From contig NZ_JBDZDN010000001.1 in the NCBI RefSeq assembly GCF_040049215.1, positions 992,001 through 1,056,000 on the forward strand: 64,000 nucleotides of DNA. The letters are read 5' to 3'. A program made the position numbers and the translations under genes. This document shows, one piece after another, positions 55,684-63,469 of this stretch. Below the pieces are notes generated by a model. It saw only the letters and a program-made list of their open reading frames with translations, ran no database searches and was not told the origin of the DNA. Within the stretch, counting starts at the first letter, position 1. Each line of letters begins with the position of its first letter. Source of the DNA: Mesorhizobium_K sp040049215. GTDB taxonomy: Bacteria; Pseudomonadota; Alphaproteobacteria; Rhizobiales; Rhizobiaceae.

Positions 55684-56379
55684 ATGGCGCGCACTCTCGT
55701 ACTGGCGTCCGCACTGCTTGCGGCAGCCTGCTTCGCCGGCGCCGCTTCCGCGCATGACGACGCCTATGCCAAGCCGTCCGCGCCCCCGTCAGGCGCGGCG
55801 GCCTTCGCCTTCACCCTGCCCGAGCCCGGCTCGTACCGGCTGCCGCCGATCCGCGCGGCGGCGGGCGGGCAGGTGCTGGCCGAGGACGGATCGAGGATCG
55901 ACCTGGCCGCGCTGCTGCGCGGCAGCATCACGGTCTTCTCCTTCATCTACACGCGCTGCGCCGACATCTGCCCGGACGCGACCATGCGGCTCGCCGACCT
56001 GCGCGAACGCGCTAGGCGCTATCCCGCTCTTGGCGACGGGCTGCGTCTGGTGTCGATGAGCTTCGACCCCAGCCACGACACGCCGTCGGTCATGCGCGAC
56101 TATGGAGCGCTGTGGAGGACGTCCGGCGACGGAGGCGCCGAGTGGCGCTTCCTCACCGCGGCCGGCAGGCCGCAGCTTGCCCCCATACTCGCCGCCTACG
56201 ACCAGGCGGTTGCCCCTGTCGATCCGAAGGACCCGACCGGCGGTCTCGATCATATCCTGCGGGTCTTCCTGATCGACCGGGCCGGGCAGATCAGGAACGT
56301 CTACAGCATGGATTTCCTCGACCCCGAACTGGTGCTGACCGACATCCTGACGCTCGCCGGGGAAAGCGCCGGCGATTGA
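55684..56379 (+). CDS. SCO1/SenC-family copper chaperone
   Basis: 231 aa. Signal peptide (residues 1-23, ending AASA). Thioredoxin fold with the copper-binding CxxxC in TRCADICPDAT (Cys92, Cys96) and a conserved His in LDHILRVFLIDR. It delivers copper or manages thiols in the periplasm, usually for cytochrome oxidase; here the location 49 bp after the mtoX-like gene suggests metalation of that enzyme. Confidence 0.9.
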   Translation: MARTLVLASALLAAACFAGAASAHDDAYAKPSAPPSGAAAFAFTLPEPGSYRLPPIRAAAGGQVLAEDGSRIDLAALLRGSITVFSFIYTRCADICPDATMRLADLRERARRYPALGDGLRLVSMSFDPSHDTPSVMRDYGALWRTSGDGGAEWRFLTAAGRPQLAPILAAYDQAVAPVDPKDPTGGLDHILRVFLIDRAGQIRNVYSMDFLDPELVLTDILTLAGESAGD

Positions 56380-56536
56380 TCGCCGGCGGCGCAAACGTGC
56401 TTCCAATCAGGAACTTGTTGTCGGCCATCGGCGACTCCGCCGGCGGCAACGCAAGGTACCCCGAAGCCCGTTCAATGCGCGCGACGCCCCTCGCGCGGCC
56501 GGCATCTCCGATCGTCTGGCCCGTGATCCATTGGCA

Positions 56537-56562
56537 AAAACTTAGCATATTAGCTAAGTTTT
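56537..56562. promoter_or_regulatory. ArsR-type operator, site 1
   Basis: AAAACTTAGC-ATATTA-GCTAAGTTTT, exact 10-bp arms, about 40 bp before the regulator start. It shares the core TTAGC-N6-GCTAA with site 2, so both are probably bound by the same ArsR-like dimer. Confidence 0.75.
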
Positions 56563-56592
56563 CACTTGCGGTTCGCGGCCGTGGGGTGATAG

Positions 56593-56608
56593 TTAGCAAC
56601 ATGGCTAA
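56593..56608. promoter_or_regulatory. ArsR-type operator, site 2 overlapping the start codon
   Basis: TTAGC-AACATG-GCTAA, the same core as site 1 with the same spacing, centred 51 bp downstream and covering the ATG of the regulator. This suits autorepression. Confidence 0.7.
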
Positions 56609-56942
56609 GCATGACACCGATCTCTCGCTTCTGTTCCACGCTCTGGCTGACGCAACCCGGCGGTCGATGCTCACCCAACTGGCCGAACGGCCGGCCCGGG
56701 TAACCGATCTGGCTGGTCCGACGGGCCTCAGCCTGCCGACGGTAATGCGGCACCTTTCCGTGCTGGAGGAAGCAGGATTGATCACGACGTCCAAGGACGG
56801 GCGCGTGCGCACCTGCGCCATCGTACCCGAAGCCATGGAACCGGTCCGGACATGGATCGACGAGCAGCGGGCCATCTGGGAAGCGCGGCTCGACCGGCTG
56901 GAAACATTTGTGATGGATGTGATGAAGGAACGCGGAAAATGA
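56601..56942 (+). CDS. ArsR-family transcriptional regulator
   Basis: 113 aa. Winged helix: LFHALADATRRSMLTQLAER, VTDLAGPTGLSLPTVMRHLS, VLEEAGLITTSKDGRVRTC. No metal-binding Cys cluster is visible in the recognition helix; this subgroup commonly pairs with SRPBCC/AHSA1 proteins. The stop overlaps the next ATG (ATGA). Probably autoregulated through the two dyads at its start. Confidence 0.92.
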   Translation: MAKHDTDLSLLFHALADATRRSMLTQLAERPARVTDLAGPTGLSLPTVMRHLSVLEEAGLITTSKDGRVRTCAIVPEAMEPVRTWIDEQRAIWEARLDRLETFVMDVMKERGK

Positions 56943-57865
56943 CATCGAACCCGAAGCCGAGCATTGCGAAGATGACGTCGCCTCACGACCGAAAGGGCCG
57001 TTTTGCGACGCTGACCTTCGAGCGGGAGGTGGCCGCGCCGGTGTCGACGTTGTGGCAGGCCTGGACGGCGCCCGCCGCACGCGCGGTCTGGGCGGCGCCC
57101 TCCCCGTCGGTCACCGTGGATTTCCTGGAAGCCGATACCAGGGTCGGCGGACGCGAGGTCTCGCTCTGCAAGGTGGAGGGCCAGCCCGACATTCGCTGCG
57201 AGGCTGGCTGGCTGGAGTTGCAGCCAGCGCTGCGCAGCGTGAACTACGAGGTGATCTCGTCCGCGGGCGTGTCGCAATCGGCGGCCTTGGTCACCGCGGA
57301 CTTCGCCGATCTCGGCAAACGCAGCAGTCTGGTCGTGACGGTACAGCTTTCCTCGCTGGCCGGGGATATGGAGGCCGGTTACCGGCAGGGTTTCGGCGCC
57401 GGACTGGACAATCTCGCCGGCGTGGCCGAGCGGACCATGGTGCTGCAGCGGGTGATCAGGGCGCCGCGCGCGGTGGTCTGGAACGCGTGGATGAACAACG
57501 AGACGCTGCCGCTGTGGTGGGGACCGGAGGGCTATTCCTGCCGCACGAAGAGGATCGACCTCAGGACGGGCGGCGAATGGGTCTTCGACATGATCGGGCC
57601 GGACGGCACGGTCTACCCGAACCATCATCTCTATGGCGAGGTGAGGCCGGAAGAACGCTTCGGCTATACGCTTCTCTGGGGCGAAAACGGACCGAAACAT
57701 GCCGACGCATGGGCCTCCTTCGAGGATCGGGACGGGTTCACCGAGGTGACGCTCGGCATGGTCATGTCCACGGCCGCCGGGTTCCAGGAGGCGATGGGCT
57801 TCGGGGCGGTGGAACTGGGACTGGAGACGCTGGGCAAGCTGGACCGTTTCATCGCGTCGCAGTGA
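56939..57865 (+). CDS. Tandem SRPBCC (AHSA1-like) protein
   Basis: 308 aa with two START/SRPBCC-like halves. The first (residues 20-150) has LTFEREVAAPVSTLWQAWTA; the second (from about 162) has LQRVIRAPRAVVWNAWMNNE, LPLWWGPEGYSCRTKRIDLR, GGEWVFDMIGPDG, and ends with a long C-terminal helix. These form ligand-binding cavities; function unknown. Coupled to the ArsR gene by a 4-bp overlap. Confidence 0.88.
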   Translation: MTSNPKPSIAKMTSPHDRKGRFATLTFEREVAAPVSTLWQAWTAPAARAVWAAPSPSVTVDFLEADTRVGGREVSLCKVEGQPDIRCEAGWLELQPALRSVNYEVISSAGVSQSAALVTADFADLGKRSSLVVTVQLSSLAGDMEAGYRQGFGAGLDNLAGVAERTMVLQRVIRAPRAVVWNAWMNNETLPLWWGPEGYSCRTKRIDLRTGGEWVFDMIGPDGTVYPNHHLYGEVRPEERFGYTLLWGENGPKHADAWASFEDRDGFTEVTLGMVMSTAAGFQEAMGFGAVELGLETLGKLDRFIASQ

Positions 57866-57918
57866 CAGGCCTGTCGGTTCGGCTTCCGCCTGAGCCGAAG
57901 CGCGCTTCAGGACCTGGG

Positions 57919-57976
57919 CACCTCGCCCCCACGAAAGTGGGGGAGAGGTGGCCGCGAAGCGGCCGGTGAGGGGGCA
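57919..57976. repeat. Two-hairpin dispersed intergenic element
   Basis: CCCCCAC-GAAA-GTGGGGG (57926-57943) then GGCCGC-GAA-GCGGCC (57950-57964), bordered by CCTC and GAGG. From memory, elements of this form (CTCCCCC...GGGGGAGGTGGCCGCGAAGCGGCC) are abundant between genes in Mesorhizobium. Located after the SRPBCC gene. Confidence 0.75.
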
Positions 57977-58105
57977 CATCACATCCCTTTGTGAGAGATT
58001 AGTCTGCCGGCCGCACCATCTTGCACGTTCTTCCCTACCCGGCCCGCCGGGATCGCGAAGCCGCGACGTATCGTCGGCCGGCGTCCCGAAACCGCCGTCG
58101 TGGCA

Positions 58106-58378
58106 TCAATGATAGAAGTAGGGATCGAGAACCCGCACCTCGGTGATGCGGTTCACCGGCAGAGCGCTTTTCTGAGCGGCCTGGCGGACGGCTTCGGGCG
58201 TGGGAGCATCGTAAATACAGAAGCTCTGCCGCTTGTCGGGAGTCACGAAGGACTGGACCCAGGTGACGCCGCCTTCGGCGTTGCGTGCGATAACTCCCCC
58301 GCAGGCGCCGGCGCCTTCGTCGTCGACAGGGATGTTCAGTCCGTCCGGGAACGTGCGTTCCACCATGTAGCGGGGCAT
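58106..58378 (-). CDS. DUF4242 (SCO4226-like, possible nickel-binding) protein
   Basis: 90 aa. Whole length matches DUF4242: MPRYMVERTFPDGL, then GVTWVQSFVTPDKRQSFCIY, DAPTPEAVRQAAQKSALPVN, and VRVLDPYFYH at the end. Members form small ferredoxin-like dimers; one Streptomyces homologue binds nickel. It is divergent from the AAA-LuxR regulator and shares its operator-rich upstream region. Confidence 0.85.
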   Translation of the reverse strand: MPRYMVERTFPDGLNIPVDDEGAGACGGVIARNAEGGVTWVQSFVTPDKRQSFCIYDAPTPEAVRQAAQKSALPVNRITEVRVLDPYFYH

Positions 58379-58462
58379 TCAAGGTCTCCGTTTCTCGAGT
58401 TCGATCGCCCGTTTCGGGCAGGTCGAGAATGTACCGGGCGCATCAAACCGGCATCGGCGGAA

Positions 58463-58491
58463 TTCCCCATTCTCGTGGGGAACATTCCCCA
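58463..58491. promoter_or_regulatory. Overlapping palindromes in the DUF4242/AAA-LuxR divergent region
   Basis: TTCCCCA-N6-TGGGGAA-N2-TTCCCCA: three alternating half-sites giving two overlapping dyads, followed by eight T's. It lies 36 bp before the regulator ATG and 85 bp before DUF4242. Probably a binding site for the LuxR-type regulator. Confidence 0.65.
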
Positions 58492-58527
58492 TTTTTTTTG
58501 CGGGCGAACCGCTGCTATTCTCGCGCC

Positions 58528-61119
58528 ATGAAGCTGCTCGAGCGCCAGGATCTTATGGCCAGGCTCCAGTCAATGCTCGCCGACGCCGAGCGGGGCAACG
58601 GTCGGGTCGTGGCGCTGAGCGGCGAGGTCGGCGTCGGAAAGACGGTGCTGGCGCGCGCGTTCGCGGAGCTGGTGGGCGAGAAGGTTCGTGTGTTGTGGGG
58701 AGCGTGCGAGGACCTCGCGACCCCCGAGCCACTCGGCCCACTGCAGGAAATCGCTCGAAGCGCCGGCTGGGACCTGCAAGGCGCCGTCGCGCGCGGCGGC
58801 AGGCTCGCCGCCTTTTCGGAAGCGCGAGCCAGCTTCGAGCGGGAAGGGTCCGCCAGCCTGCTGGTGATAGAGGACCTGCACTGGGCGGACGACGCGACCG
58901 TCGACTTCGTCCGCTTCCTTGGCCGCCGCATCGGCGACACGCGCATCCTGTTGTTGCTCACCGCCCGCAGCGACGAGCCGGCGGGCCGCGCGCGCCTCAG
59001 ACGCTGCCTTGTCGACATTCCCGCAAACAATGTCGCGCGCATCGACGTGCCCCTGCTGACGGAGGAAGCGGTTGCCGATCTCGCCCGCGCGGCCATGCTC
59101 GACGCGGCGGCGATCTACCGCCTGACCGCGGGCAACGCCTTCTACGTAACCGAGCTTATCCGCGCCGCCGGCGCCGGCGCCCTGCCCGCTTCGGTCAACG
59201 ATGCCGTGCTTGCGCGCGCCGACCGGCTTTCGGCGGCGGCGCGCAGCCTGCTGGACGCGGTTTCGATCTTTCCGCGCCGGGCCGAGATTGCTTTCGTCAA
59301 CGCCACACTCGGGCGAGATTGCCTTGCCGAGATCGAGGAAGGCGCGGCGGTGGGGATTCTCACCATCTCCGGCGAGGCTTGCTGTTTCCGCCACGAAGTC
59401 GCCCGCCGCGCGATCGAGAGCGCACTCGCTCCGGGACGCCGCCGCGGCTTGAACGCCGCCGCGCTGGCGGCGCTCAGGAAGGCGCGCGTGGCGGCGACGC
59501 GCCTTGCCCACCACGCGCACGAGGCGAACGACGCAGCGGCCGTCAGGAAATACGCGCCGGTCGCCGGCGAGGAGGCATCACGCCTAGGCGCCCACCGTGA
59601 GGCCGTCGAGCACTTCAGGAGGGCGCTGGCGCATACCAACACATTCGGGTTGGACGAGCGCCTCGCGCTCTACGAACGGTTCGCCTTCGAATGCCATCTG
59701 ATCGGCCGCACCAGAGAGGCCCTGTCCGGGCAGAAGTCGGCCCTGGACCTCTACCGGGCGATGGGTGACATCGTACGCGAAGGCGACAGCCTGAGATGGC
59801 TCTCGCGTCTCAGCTACCTCGACGGCAACCGGGCCGACGCCGACCGCTTCGGGCAGCAGGCCGTCGACGTACTGGAGCCGCTGCCGCCGGGGGCGGAGCT
59901 CGCCATGGCCTATTCCAACATGTCGCAACTGGCCATGCTGGGAAACGACCCCGACGCAGCCGTTGCCTGGGCCGACAAGGCGATCACGCTTGCCGGGCCG
60001 GCCACGCTCGACCGGCCGGATATCGTCTGCCACGCGCTCAACAACATCGGCACCGCCGTCCAGTGGCGCTGTCCCGGGGACGCCAGGGACCGGCTGGAAC
60101 GAAGCCTGGAGACGGCGCTGGCCAACGACTTCCCCGAACATGCCGCCCGCACCTACACCAATCGCGGTTGCCTCGGATACAATCTGTTGGCGGATGCCGA
60201 GGCCAGGGCGTGGCTCGAGGCGGGCATCGGCTACTGCATCGAGCGCGATCTCGACACATGGCGCGACTATATGCGCGCTTGGCTGGCCGACGTGCATCTG
60301 CGGCAGGGGCGCCTGGACGAAGCCGCGACGGTCGCCGAGTTGGTCCGGGCGAATGACGACGCCGCTCCGCTGGCCCGCTACCCGGCCAATCTTGTGCTGG
60401 CGAAGGTGCGCACGCGCAGAGGCGATCCGGCCGATGACCTCGTTCGGGAACTGGCCGGATATCTCGAAACCGGCATGGAACTGCAGCGGTTCGCGCCTTA
60501 TGCCGCGCTGATGGCCGAGCGCGCTTGGCTCGGCCTTTCAGATCGCGAGGCTGCGCTCGCCTTGCTCGACAAGGCGAGATCGATGGCCTCCGACGCGAAC
60601 ATGATTGCCTATGTGCTCTGGTGGCAGAGGATGCTCGGCGCTGAAGCGACTTCCGGGGACATGGGCGGGATGCCGCGCCCCTTCGCCCTCGTCTTCGCCG
60701 GCGACTGGCGATCTGCCGCCCTAAGCTGGCAGGCGCTCGGCGCGCCTTACGAGCAGGGGCTGTCGCTGCTGGAGGGCGATGGCCAAGCGCAGCGCAGCGC
60801 CCTTGATCTTTTCGAGGCGCTCGGTGCAGCGGCGGCTAGCGCGCGGGTGCGCGAGCTTTTGCGGCAAGGCGGCATCAGGATTGTTCCTCGCGGGCCGCGC
60901 GCGACTACGCGCTCCAATCCCTGGGGTCTGACCAAGCGGCAGATCGACGTGCTGAAGCTGATCGACCAGGGCCGGTCGAACGGCCAGATCGCCGGCGCCC
61001 TCTTCATCTCGGCCAAGACCGTCGACCATCACATATCCGCGATACTCGACAAGCTGCAGGCGAGGTCGCGCGGTGAGGCGGCGGCGGTCGCCCGCAACTC
61101 CGGCCTCATCCTCAACTGA
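58528..61119 (+). CDS. Large AAA-ATPase/TPR LuxR-family regulator
   Basis: 863 aa, LAL/MalT-like architecture. N-terminal AAA_16 ATPase: Walker A GEVGVGKT (32-39), Walker B LLVIEDLHWADD (111-122). The middle (about 380-750) is helical TPR-like. The C-terminal LuxR helix-turn-helix: GLTKRQIDVLKLIDQGRSNG, QIAGALFISAKTVDHHISAI, LDKLQARSRGEA. It probably activates the divergent DUF4242 gene. ATG at MKLLERQ chosen; the upstream open frame covers the palindromes and is unlikely to be translated. Confidence 0.9.
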   Translation: MKLLERQDLMARLQSMLADAERGNGRVVALSGEVGVGKTVLARAFAELVGEKVRVLWGACEDLATPEPLGPLQEIARSAGWDLQGAVARGGRLAAFSEARASFEREGSASLLVIEDLHWADDATVDFVRFLGRRIGDTRILLLLTARSDEPAGRARLRRCLVDIPANNVARIDVPLLTEEAVADLARAAMLDAAAIYRLTAGNAFYVTELIRAAGAGALPASVNDAVLARADRLSAAARSLLDAVSIFPRRAEIAFVNATLGRDCLAEIEEGAAVGILTISGEACCFRHEVARRAIESALAPGRRRGLNAAALAALRKARVAATRLAHHAHEANDAAAVRKYAPVAGEEASRLGAHREAVEHFRRALAHTNTFGLDERLALYERFAFECHLIGRTREALSGQKSALDLYRAMGDIVREGDSLRWLSRLSYLDGNRADADRFGQQAVDVLEPLPPGAELAMAYSNMSQLAMLGNDPDAAVAWADKAITLAGPATLDRPDIVCHALNNIGTAVQWRCPGDARDRLERSLETALANDFPEHAARTYTNRGCLGYNLLADAEARAWLEAGIGYCIERDLDTWRDYMRAWLADVHLRQGRLDEAATVAELVRANDDAAPLARYPANLVLAKVRTRRGDPADDLVRELAGYLETGMELQRFAPYAALMAERAWLGLSDREAALALLDKARSMASDANMIAYVLWWQRMLGAEATSGDMGGMPRPFALVFAGDWRSAALSWQALGAPYEQGLSLLEGDGQAQRSALDLFEALGAAAASARVRELLRQGGIRIVPRGPRATTRSNPWGLTKRQIDVLKLIDQGRSNGQIAGALFISAKTVDHHISAILDKLQARSRGEAAAVARNSGLILN

Positions 61120-61233
61120 GCGCGTTGCCAGGTCGGCGGAAGCGTTCCATGTGATCCCACTTTCCAACCGACATACGCGGTGAGCAGCGAAGGTCGGCGA
61201 GAAGGACACTGCGCCGGCGGATGAAAATGCCCC

Positions 61234-61782
61234 TCACTTCCACTTGATCGAACACCCGATCGAGGCGACCTGCTCGCGCGGCCCTTGTCCCGTGCGCGCC
61301 ACCTCGACCATCGCCTCGAACAAATCGCGGGGAAGATCCGGCTGGTCGGCCTGGTTGCGCGAGGCGTCGAGGCGGCCGCGATATTGCAGCTCCAGCTTGC
61401 CGTTGAAGCCGAAGAAGTCGGGCGTGCAGGCGGCATTGTAAGCCCGCGCGACCGTCTGGTCCGCGTCATGGAGATAAGGAAACGCAAACGCGTTGTGCTT
61501 CGCAAACAGCTTCATCTCCGGAAACGAATCGGCCGGATAGGCTTCGGCGTCGTTGGAACTGATCGCCACGAAGCCGACGCCATGCTCCTCGAGGTCGGCG
61601 GCGCCGCGCACGATGCGCCCAATCACCGCCTTCACATAGGGGCAGTGGTTGCAGATGAAGGCCACCACCAGGCCGTTCGGCCCGGCATGGTCGAAGATGC
61701 GGTGCGTCTTGCCATCGACGCCCGGCAGCGTCGCATCCACCGCCTTCCATCCGAAATCGCAGACCGGCGCAATTTCCGCCAT
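61234..61782 (-). CDS. Thioredoxin-fold (AhpC/TSA-like) protein
   Basis: 182 aa. Peroxiredoxin/thioredoxin-like: GLVVAFICNHCPYVKAVIGR with Cys44 and Cys47 as a CxxC, FVAISSNDAEAYPADSFPEM, and ACTPDFFGFNGKLELQYRGR. This group is annotated as thioredoxin family of unknown substrate. No signal peptide, so cytoplasmic. Starts 11 bp after rpe's neighbour region on the same strand (rpe is downstream in the reading direction only by position; both may be separate). Confidence 0.85.
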   Translation of the reverse strand: MAEIAPVCDFGWKAVDATLPGVDGKTHRIFDHAGPNGLVVAFICNHCPYVKAVIGRIVRGAADLEEHGVGFVAISSNDAEAYPADSFPEMKLFAKHNAFAFPYLHDADQTVARAYNAACTPDFFGFNGKLELQYRGRLDASRNQADQPDLPRDLFEAMVEVARTGQGPREQVASIGCSIKWK

Positions 61783-61793
61783 CGCATCCTCCG

Positions 61794-62471
61794 TCAGCGC
61801 CGCGCGCTGTCGGCCGCGCTCCTGATCGCCTCGATGTTGACGCGGTAGGCCTCGACGCCGTCGCCCTTGAAGACCGCGGCGCCCGCCACCAGCACGTCGG
61901 CGCCGGCAGCCACGACCAGCGGCGCCGTCTCCGGCGACACGCCGCCGTCGATCTCGATCCTGATCGGCCTTTTGCCGATCAGCGCCTTCACGCGCCTGAC
62001 CTTGTCGACGACCGCCGGGATAAAACTCTGGCCGCCGAAGCCGGGATTGACCGTCATGATCAGCACCAGGGAAAGGCGGTCGAGCACATATTCGATGGCG
62101 CTTTCGGGCGTCGACGGGTTGATGGCCACACCCGCCGTCTTGCCGAGCGACTGGATCGCATGCAGCGAGCGGTCGAGATGCGGCCCGGCTTCGGCATGCA
62201 CGGTGATGTTGTCGCAGCCTGCCTCGGCGAAAGCCTGCAGGTAGGGGTCGGCCGGCTCGATCATCAGGTGGCAGTCGAACGGCTTTTTCGTGCGCCCGCG
62301 GATCGCCTTGATGACGGGCGGGCCGAAGGTGATGTTGGGCACGAAATGCCCGTCCATCACGTCGAGATGGATCCAGTCGGCGCCGGCTCTGTCGATCGCC
62401 TCGACCTCGTCGCCGAGTTTCGAAAAATCCGACGCCAGCACCGAGGGCGCGATCAGGGTCTTCGACGACAT
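61794..62471 (-). CDS. rpe: Ribulose-phosphate 3-epimerase
   Basis: 225 aa, standard TIM barrel. It interconverts ribulose-5-P and xylulose-5-P. Motifs: IAPSVLASDFSKLGDEVEAI, HLDVMDGHFVPNITFGPPVI, PFDCHLMIEP, LIMTVNPGFGGQSFIP and IEIDGGVSPETAPLVVAAGA. ATG at MSSKTL. The thioredoxin-fold gene follows 11 bp downstream on the same strand. Confidence 0.97.
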   Translation of the reverse strand: MSSKTLIAPSVLASDFSKLGDEVEAIDRAGADWIHLDVMDGHFVPNITFGPPVIKAIRGRTKKPFDCHLMIEPADPYLQAFAEAGCDNITVHAEAGPHLDRSLHAIQSLGKTAGVAINPSTPESAIEYVLDRLSLVLIMTVNPGFGGQSFIPAVVDKVRRVKALIGKRPIRIEIDGGVSPETAPLVVAAGADVLVAGAAVFKGDGVEAYRVNIEAIRSAADSARR

Positions 62472-62628
62472 GGCAACAATCCTCCCGGCGGGTTGCGGAG
62501 CAGGATCTTGCCTTAGCGCAACTGGCCGGTCGGGCCTAGAACCATAATATACAGCCCCCGCCTGAGCCAGCGGGAACCCGGCGCAACGGCGACGCGCCGG
62601 ATTCACGTCCAGACGAATCGGCCGTCTG

Positions 62629-62805
62629 TCAGCACTGGCCGATGTTCGGCACGCAGACACCGGCGCAGCCGCCGCCGAACGGCAGGCAGGCGCCGACACA
62701 GCACCGCCCCGCGCCGCAGCAGTCCGAAGGCGACAGCGCGGCGCTGCGGTCGAGCGCCTTGCTCAACTGGCGGGCGACGGGTTTTGCTTGACTTGGCAAC
62801 TTCAT
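62629..62805 (-). CDS. Cys-rich small peptide 1, putative RiPP precursor
   Basis: 58 aa. It begins MKLPSQAKPVARQLSKALDR, carrying the shared motif LPxQxxPVxR at residues 3-12, then a short polar stretch, then a C-terminal half with eight Cys (29, 30, 35, 36, 40, 47, 51, 58) and many Gly. GAGGAGAAA lies 6 nt before the ATG, nearly the same leader as its two upstream siblings. No signal peptide. The layout (conserved N-terminus, variable Cys-rich C-terminus, tandem copies) is that of ribosomal natural-product precursors. An alternative is a small metal-binding protein. Confidence 0.65.
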   Translation of the reverse strand: MKLPSQAKPVARQLSKALDRSAALSPSDCCGAGRCCVGACLPFGGGCAGVCVPNIGQC

Positions 62806-62911
62806 GATATTTTCTCCTCTGTGTTGGCTGGTCGGCAGGATCAGTCCTTGGCCGACGCCGAGTTCCGCCCCTCCGTGGGCGCGAATGCGTGTCTTGACGG
62901 ACGCTCGATGC

Positions 62912-63094
62912 TCAGCAAACTGCCTGGTCGCAGGCGATGTGACACGCCTGCTTGGCGAGCGGATTGCCGATCGCCTCGCAGGCAAGGTGGCAAAGCTGGC
63001 ATTCAATGCCCGCGGACGGGGTCAGGCCCCCTGATGCCGAGCGAGACTTGTTGGATTGCCGCGCGACCGGCACGGCCTGGTTTGGGAAGTTCAT
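62912..63094 (-). CDS. Cys-rich small peptide 2, putative RiPP precursor
   Basis: 60 aa. Begins MNFPNQAVPVARQSNKSRSA: the shared motif with Phe in place of Leu. The C-terminal half has six Cys in two CxxCxxxC-like groups (32, 35, 39; 51, 55, 60) with two His (ECQLCHLACE, ACHIACDQAVC). GAGGAGAAAG precedes the ATG. It lies about 106 bp upstream of peptide 1. The CHxxC-like spacing also allows metal binding. Confidence 0.65.
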   Translation of the reverse strand: MNFPNQAVPVARQSNKSRSASGGLTPSAGIECQLCHLACEAIGNPLAKQACHIACDQAVC

Positions 63095-63196
63095 CGCTTT
63101 CTCCTCTGGTCCGGCCGGCCCGGGTTGCCGGCCTCTTTGATTGCGTCTCTCGCGAGACGACGGCGCCATCGCTCCCGGATCGATGCGCGATCATGA

Positions 63197-63412
63197 TCAC
63201 AGGCAGTCGATGCAAGAACCAGCGCCGAGCGCGCCGAGGCAGCTCACGCAAGCCGGCACTGCGCCGGTAACGCAGACCGCCCCGCAGGCCGCCAGCGCGA
63301 TGGCGCAGCCGGCGGCCTTGAAGATATTGCAGCCCGACGGCTCGACGCCGGTGTCGGCCGATCCGACCCCTGCTTTGCGATGCACCGGCCGGCTTTGATT
63401 TGGAAAGTTCAT
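63197..63412 (-). CDS. Cys-rich small peptide 3, putative RiPP precursor
   Basis: 71 aa. Begins MNFPNQSRPVHRK, again the shared motif. The C-terminal part is hydrophobic and Ala/Gly/Cys-rich with eight Cys (28, 36, 43, 47, 55, 58, 67, 70), for example AACGAVCVTGAVPACVSCLG. GAGGAG lies about 8 nt before the ATG. Its hydrophobic core differs strongly from the other three, while the start is nearly identical to peptide 2, which suggests duplication followed by core diversification. Confidence 0.65.
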   Translation of the reverse strand: MNFPNQSRPVHRKAGVGSADTGVEPSGCNIFKAAGCAIALAACGAVCVTGAVPACVSCLGALGAGSCIDCL

Positions 63413-63469
63413 TTCGTTCTCCTCTTCGTTGACCCATGCCTCTTGGATTTCGCACGACCCGCTCGCCGT

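Noticed and set aside
62629..63412. Reading the Cys-rich small proteins as metallothioneins
   Set aside because: Metal binding is possible, but the shared leader motif, differing cores and PatG-like neighbour fit peptide precursors better.
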